Shown here: positions 59,601 through 64,000 of the stretch, piece after piece
Layout: every line of letters starts with the position of its first letter
Numbering within the stretch: position 1 is the first letter of the stretch
Origin: Schistocephalus solidus
Taxonomy: Eukaryota > Platyhelminthes > Cestoda > Diphyllobothriidea > Diphyllobothriidae
Reading direction: 5' to 3'
Assembly: GCA_017591395.1 (NCBI GenBank)
Contig: WEDG01004283.1
Coordinates: 45,584 to 109,583, forward strand
DNA length: 64,000 bases
Position numbers and translations under genes: made by a program
The notes under the pieces: generated by a model
What the model was told of the DNA's origin: nothing
Databases searched by the model: none
What the model saw: the letters and a program-made list of their open reading frames with translations, nothing else

Positions 59601-59884
59601 ATGAAGCAAGGTTGGTACCCATTTGTTTGAAATACTCTTTAAAATTATAAGTTGACGTATGGCACGCATATGACGATAATATAAGCAGAGCAGCGGCACT
59701 TCTTTATATTAAGTCATCCTTTGTAGATTCCCTTTGCAGCTGAGCATTTTATCCTTTTCTGAAAATGTATACTTTGTTCCAGTCATCCTCCCGCACAATA
59801 AAAAAGCGGTAGTTGGCTGTGTTTAAAATCCTTTATTTTATGCTGCCAATAAAAGCAAGCTCTGTTAACGATTTCTAAAATTTG

Positions 59885-62300
59885 CACAGACTCAATTTAA
59901 TGTCAAAATAATCGCAGGCGATCTTAATCTGCCAGACATTGACTCGCAGGCAAATTCCTCCCCACCAAAATGTCAGAATTTGGTCGATGCTATTAAATTT
60001 TTAAACAGTTCCCGACTGTTCAGATCAGTGACTAAAAATGACAACATTTTAGATTTAATTTTTACCAATGATATCCACCCTCTCTTTATTAATTTCCATT
60101 ATGATCAATTTGCAAATAATCACTCGCTAATTCACTGTTGTTTTCTAGTCTCCCTTATTACGAATCCTAAGGTTTAATGCAATAACCTTGACTTTGCTAA
60201 CACGAACCATAAATTAATAAATAATTTCGTAAGCACTCTAGATTGGCATGGCATATTTTTAATCAACGATCCAAATTTTTTCCGTGAGACATTGCAGAGC
60301 CTTACAGAAAGCATCCAGGCCTTTATCCCTCTTAAGATTTTTAATTCATATACAGCCTCTTCTAATGTTCCACATTTACTCCAAAACAGACTTAAAACAT
60401 TACGGAAACAGCTTAAAGATCCGTCTTCGCACAAATATTTGAATAAGCGTTGAAAAATAGACACGCGTGAGTTATGCATTGGGATTCTCAGGCACTAAAT
60501 TATGCCGAGTCATCCAAATTTGTTGTTCGGTCATCGGCTAAGCGACTAAATGTATCTTAGCCTTTACTTGACTGTAACACAAATTTTGTTTCAGAGGATT
60601 TGGGCAAAGTAAAAGTGTTAAATTCATTTTTGCCATCAACTTTACCATTGAAACTAGCCCCACACCCTCAATTCCTCTGTTTAAATATTCAAATTCACTT
60701 TTAACAACCATTAATTTCATGCCTTCAAGTATTCAAAAAGAAATAGCTCACCTAAAAATTAACATTCATTTGGAACTGATAAAATTCCAATTTCGCCAAT
60801 GAAAAAGTAAGAGATTTTCCACCTTTACTTAGCAAAGTATTCTCAGTATTTCTCAACAACGTTTTCTTCCCCGATTATCGGAAAACGTCTATTATAATAC
60901 CAGTTTAAAATCAGGCTCCCGCTATGACATTCATAACTATCACGGTGTTCATAAAACGCCCTCTCTTGCTAAACTCTTTGAAAAAAATAATTGCAAGACA
61001 AATTGGCGAGTTTTGCATAAGTATTCAGATTCTCACCTCCTCCCAGAATGGCGTTTTACAGGACTGCTCTTGTGAACGCTGCCACGTGTCTTTTCTAAAT
61101 CTACTAACCTCTCTTCGAAATGATGATCCACCTGTAGTAATTATCTATTTTGATCTAAGTAAGACATTTTTTAAAGTGCCTCGAAGACGACTTCTAGCAG
61201 AACTAGAAGCTATAGGATTTCGTAGTCTCCTTACTGATGTTTTTCAGATCATACCTATCTGATTGAAAACAAAATTTTTTAGTGGGGTGCTCGATTGTGA
61301 TTGGTGTCCTTCAAGGTACGGTAATGGGTTCTTTTTTCATATTTCATCAAAAGAAAAACTTTCTCAATCTTATACTTATACTGATGACCTCAAATGCGAG
61401 AATTCCTTCTCTAACTCTACGGCCAAACGATGCCTTGAACAAATTCCTTCGGACTCTGACGTTTTTTAGCCATGGAGCTCCAGATGGCGGATAGAGTTCT
61501 CTCCTTACAAGTTTCGCTACATGAGTTTTAAGCCTGTGAGTTTGCCACAACCTGTTATTTTTAAAGATTGCCCTATGACTGAATGTTCCTCTATCAAAGA
61601 CTTGTGTTTTAGATACACCGATAGAATTACGGCCAAATCTGCTCAGATTTGCGGCTATATTTCTTATAATTTCTACCTTCGTAAAAATTAAATAAAGACT
61701 TTATCGTATGTTTGTGCTTCCTGTACTTGAAGTTAACAGTCCATTCTTCCGTTTGATGAAAGACTCTAGCCCTTCAAAAATTAAAAATGTCCAAAAACAT
61801 TTCACTAAAAACTCCTATATCTGTCTCTTTCAACTACTTCCTACTCAATTAGATGCCAGCTGACGAAGCTAAAATTTCTTTAGTTCAGGAGACTAGAAGC
61901 AGTTTTTGTCTCCTTTTTGACAAAAAAGCATCTCAAATTTCCCCAAGTTTTCCGTCATTACCTCTGTAGGTCATCCTTATAACCTTAGAAATGCTGAAGT
62001 TATTATATCTGCTCCAGCATCTTCCACGTGCAAACGCTCTCTATTCTTTTTTTTCAGTTTTAGCTTTCTTTGGAATAACTTTCGTGTTGAAATAAGGTCG
62101 TTTACTAGTCTATCTGCATTCAAATGAAGACTGCACATAAATCTTAACACTGATTCTATTATACTTTTATTTTCCTTAACTTTTCCGAGCAGCTTTCTCC
62201 ATGACACAGAGAAAGAACCAATGGGAATTTAAGTGACCATCTTTTAACTATTTTTTCTCTACCCCGAGTCCCCCATGAACCATATTGTCTCCATACATCA
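59885..62300 (+). pseudogene. LINE-X, endonuclease plus reverse transcriptase remnant
   Basis: The most complete LINE here. Endonuclease part: VKIIAGDLNLPDIDSQAN, where DFNLPDIDW is usual, then the open frame 59980-60177 with NDNILDLIFTNDIHP and NHSLIHC. Linker: STLDWHGIF, QNRLKTLRKQLKD. RT: LLNSLKKIIARQIGEF, VVIIYFDLSKTFFKVPRRRL in 60924-61262, then SGVLDCDWCP and LQGTVMGSFFIFH, and YTDDLKC near 61375, which keeps the two aspartates. The C-terminus near 62000-62200 reads WNNFRVEIRSFTSLSAFK, the usual end block. Frames shift several times. Copy 2 of its 3' part is at 56650. Confidence 0.88.
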
Positions 62301-63106
62301 CCAGTCATTCACAAGATGAGGTCATTCGGACGTACACAGTCTAATATGCTGTCGTTCCATTGGATACTTACCATCATCAGAAATCAAATCTGCCTCTAAA
62401 GATGATGATGACGAAAGTTCACTGAAGCGTCTTCGCGAGATTTTGATTCATGTGCCTTATTGATCAAGAACGAACCAATGACAAAATAGTGAAAGCCAAA
62501 CGTCCCTCCTCACGTAGCAAAAATCAACTTTTATTAGTCACTCTTTTTTCATCAATCGAGGTGGACTCCATCTTTGCACAAGGAGGTCACATTTCTCGTT
62601 ATCTAGAAGTTAAAAAATGTTTCCTTTGTTGGGATCTTACTCCGATGGCACGAAGGAATGTGTCTCCCTTCTCGCATATGTCTTAAGCCTCTCAATCGTT
62701 TATCCATAAGTCTGGTCATAATAATGCAAACCATAACGAGACGGTACAGCAATCTCCTCTGGTGCCCGGGTCAATAACCCCCTTAACTTCATCTCCCGCT
62801 TTTCTTTAAACGAATCCATTCACGCCTTCTTCCTCGCGAAGAGGAATTTCGAACTCAGTTGCTATCAACCATGTCGTTAGCCCACCTTTAATGTGAGTGA
62901 CTTTGTCTTAGGTGCCAACACCGACTGCTTCATCGTTTCAAAGTAGTTTTTCTTTTATTCCTACTGTTGTCTGAGTCCAAAAAACTGGGTCAAGTCCGCC
63001 TCGTTCCCATTCCACGCTATCCACTCCGGTCTCAGCAGTTTAATTTACTACACTTATCAGTAACCTGGGCAAGTCTAAGTATGCTCCTAATTTAGAATTT
63101 TTTTAC
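62301..63106. other. No gene recognised
   Basis: A 78-codon plus-strand frame at 62450-62686 has no recognisable domain. Confidence 0.35.
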
Positions 63107-63131
63107 AGAATTTATATTTGGTTAGCACCGG
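63107..63131 (+). repeat. 25-bp direct repeat, left copy
   Basis: Starts AGAATTTATATTTGG and ends TTAGCACCGG; identical to 63787-63811. Both flank the minus-strand LINE piece and look like a target-site duplication. Confidence 0.8.
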
Positions 63132-63194
63132 CACGGCACTGTCTTAGTAAGGCACCACTGCGCGCATGCTAGGCGATAGTCGTTTTAGCAACTG

Positions 63195-63700
63195 ACTATT
63201 GCTGGCCGACTGGGGCCATGTTCATCAGCTAAAATGCATCTTGTCTTTTAAACATTTCTTTAGCCAGCCTGAACAACTTATGCTGCGCTTGTTCCATTCG
63301 TCAATCAATTCGCTGGGAAAAGAAGTTTGGGCGCACTTCAAGTTTGGCGTGTTTTCAGTTTGTATTGGTGACCTCGGAGACTTGTCATGTTTGCGGGACC
63401 AAAAAAGTTGGCCATCTGAAGAGCACAATCAACTCCTCTGACCAGTTTGAAGATTCATATCCCTCTGTATTGCCTATAAGAGAGAGAGGAAAAATTTTAA
63501 GTCTTTTCTAGGCGAGTCCTCATAGGTGATGCATTCCAATCCGCTGACTAGTTTCGTTGCCCTCCGTTGAAACTTTCTCCAGCAGAGGCCTAGTCGTGCT
63601 TTCGTCCAAGAGGCGCCACGCCTGAACGCACTATTCCAACACCGGCCGGATAAATGTTCCAAACATCGCGCTCCAAAAAGCTCCGTCAAAAATTAACAGA
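63195..63700 (-). pseudogene. CR1/Jockey-like LINE, 5'-truncated 3' end
   Basis: Minus strand: open frame 63689-63474 with ELFGARCLEHLSGRCWNSAF (PVLEYxxQ usual) and LCWRKFQRRATKLVSGLECI, then, after a shift, VDCALQMANFFGPANMTSLR and, in 63428-63225, LIDEWNKRSISCSGWLKKCL. It is the C-terminal third of an RT protein of the same family as 58120-58560. Flanked by 25-bp direct repeats. Confidence 0.85.
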
Positions 63701-63786
63701 AGGACCTCCTTGATTGCGCCTCTAAGATACACATAGCTTTCTTTGCGATATTCGCACAGTGCGACGATGGTTTGAGAGTTGGTGTT

Positions 63787-63811
63787 AGAATTTATATTTG
63801 GTTAGCACCGG
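63787..63811 (+). repeat. 25-bp direct repeat, right copy
   Basis: Identical to 63107-63131; the two copies start 680 bases apart. The following 189 bases to the window end hold nothing recognisable. Confidence 0.8.
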
Positions 63812-64000
63812 AAGGTACTCGTCTACAAACATTAGTAACGAAATAAGTTATGACAATGTATGCAGATAAAATTTACAAATTTATAACTTGTCCCAATGCG
63901 TCAACAGTTAGCAATGTTTTAAAAATTAATGGTGAACCAGAAAAATAGGCAGTGAAAAAAATCCCCACCATGAAAATGGAGGCAGATTCAACAGGCCTTC

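Overview
The window looks like flatworm nuclear DNA, most probably a tapeworm of the Diphyllobothriidea type. This is inference from content: intron-rich genes whose first introns are only 34-38 nt, and long intergenic and intronic stretches full of decayed Penelope-like elements (PLEs), RTE-type and CR1/Jockey-like LINEs and tRNA-derived SINEs. Nothing bacterial or viral (operon, CRISPR, phage) was seen.

The best-supported host gene is an AGGF1 ortholog on the minus strand, 28416 down to 9942. I could assemble ten coding exons (633 codons plus stop) with compatible GT-AG junctions and phases. They encode an N-terminal coiled coil, an OCRE domain, an RS-rich segment, an FHA domain and a C-terminal G-patch, in the order known for AGGF1. 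The first two introns are 38 and 35 nt, the third 221 nt, and the last six are 1.7-3.5 kb and hold repeats, telomere-like hexamers and a perfect 146-nt palindrome.

A second, small plus-strand gene lies at 33393-34034 (four exons, 148 codons, introns of 34, 36 and 125 nt, AATAAA at 34074). Its product resembles DUF4806-type proteins. A third possible gene, minus strand, is supported by four phase-compatible exons between 52452 and 40928; I do not recognise its product and it probably continues beyond both ends.

Other content by region. 0.7-2.0 kb: decayed PLE. 7-8 kb: first copy of an unclassified dispersed repeat (family A) and a SINE tail. 30.4-31.3 kb: minus-strand RTE endonuclease remnant. 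35.9-36.5 kb: LINE C-terminus. 38.9-40.7 kb: two head-to-tail PLE copies, minus strand. 42.5-43.1 kb: RTE C-terminus. 53-64 kb: a LINE graveyard with at least three families in both orientations. In every reverse transcriptase core that I could read at the YxDD position, except the 61.4 kb copy, the motif is damaged, and all copies carry stops and frameshifts.

The host genes do not form an evident functional group; they share a neighbourhood and a similar intron architecture. All calls come from reading the sequence; no database search was possible.
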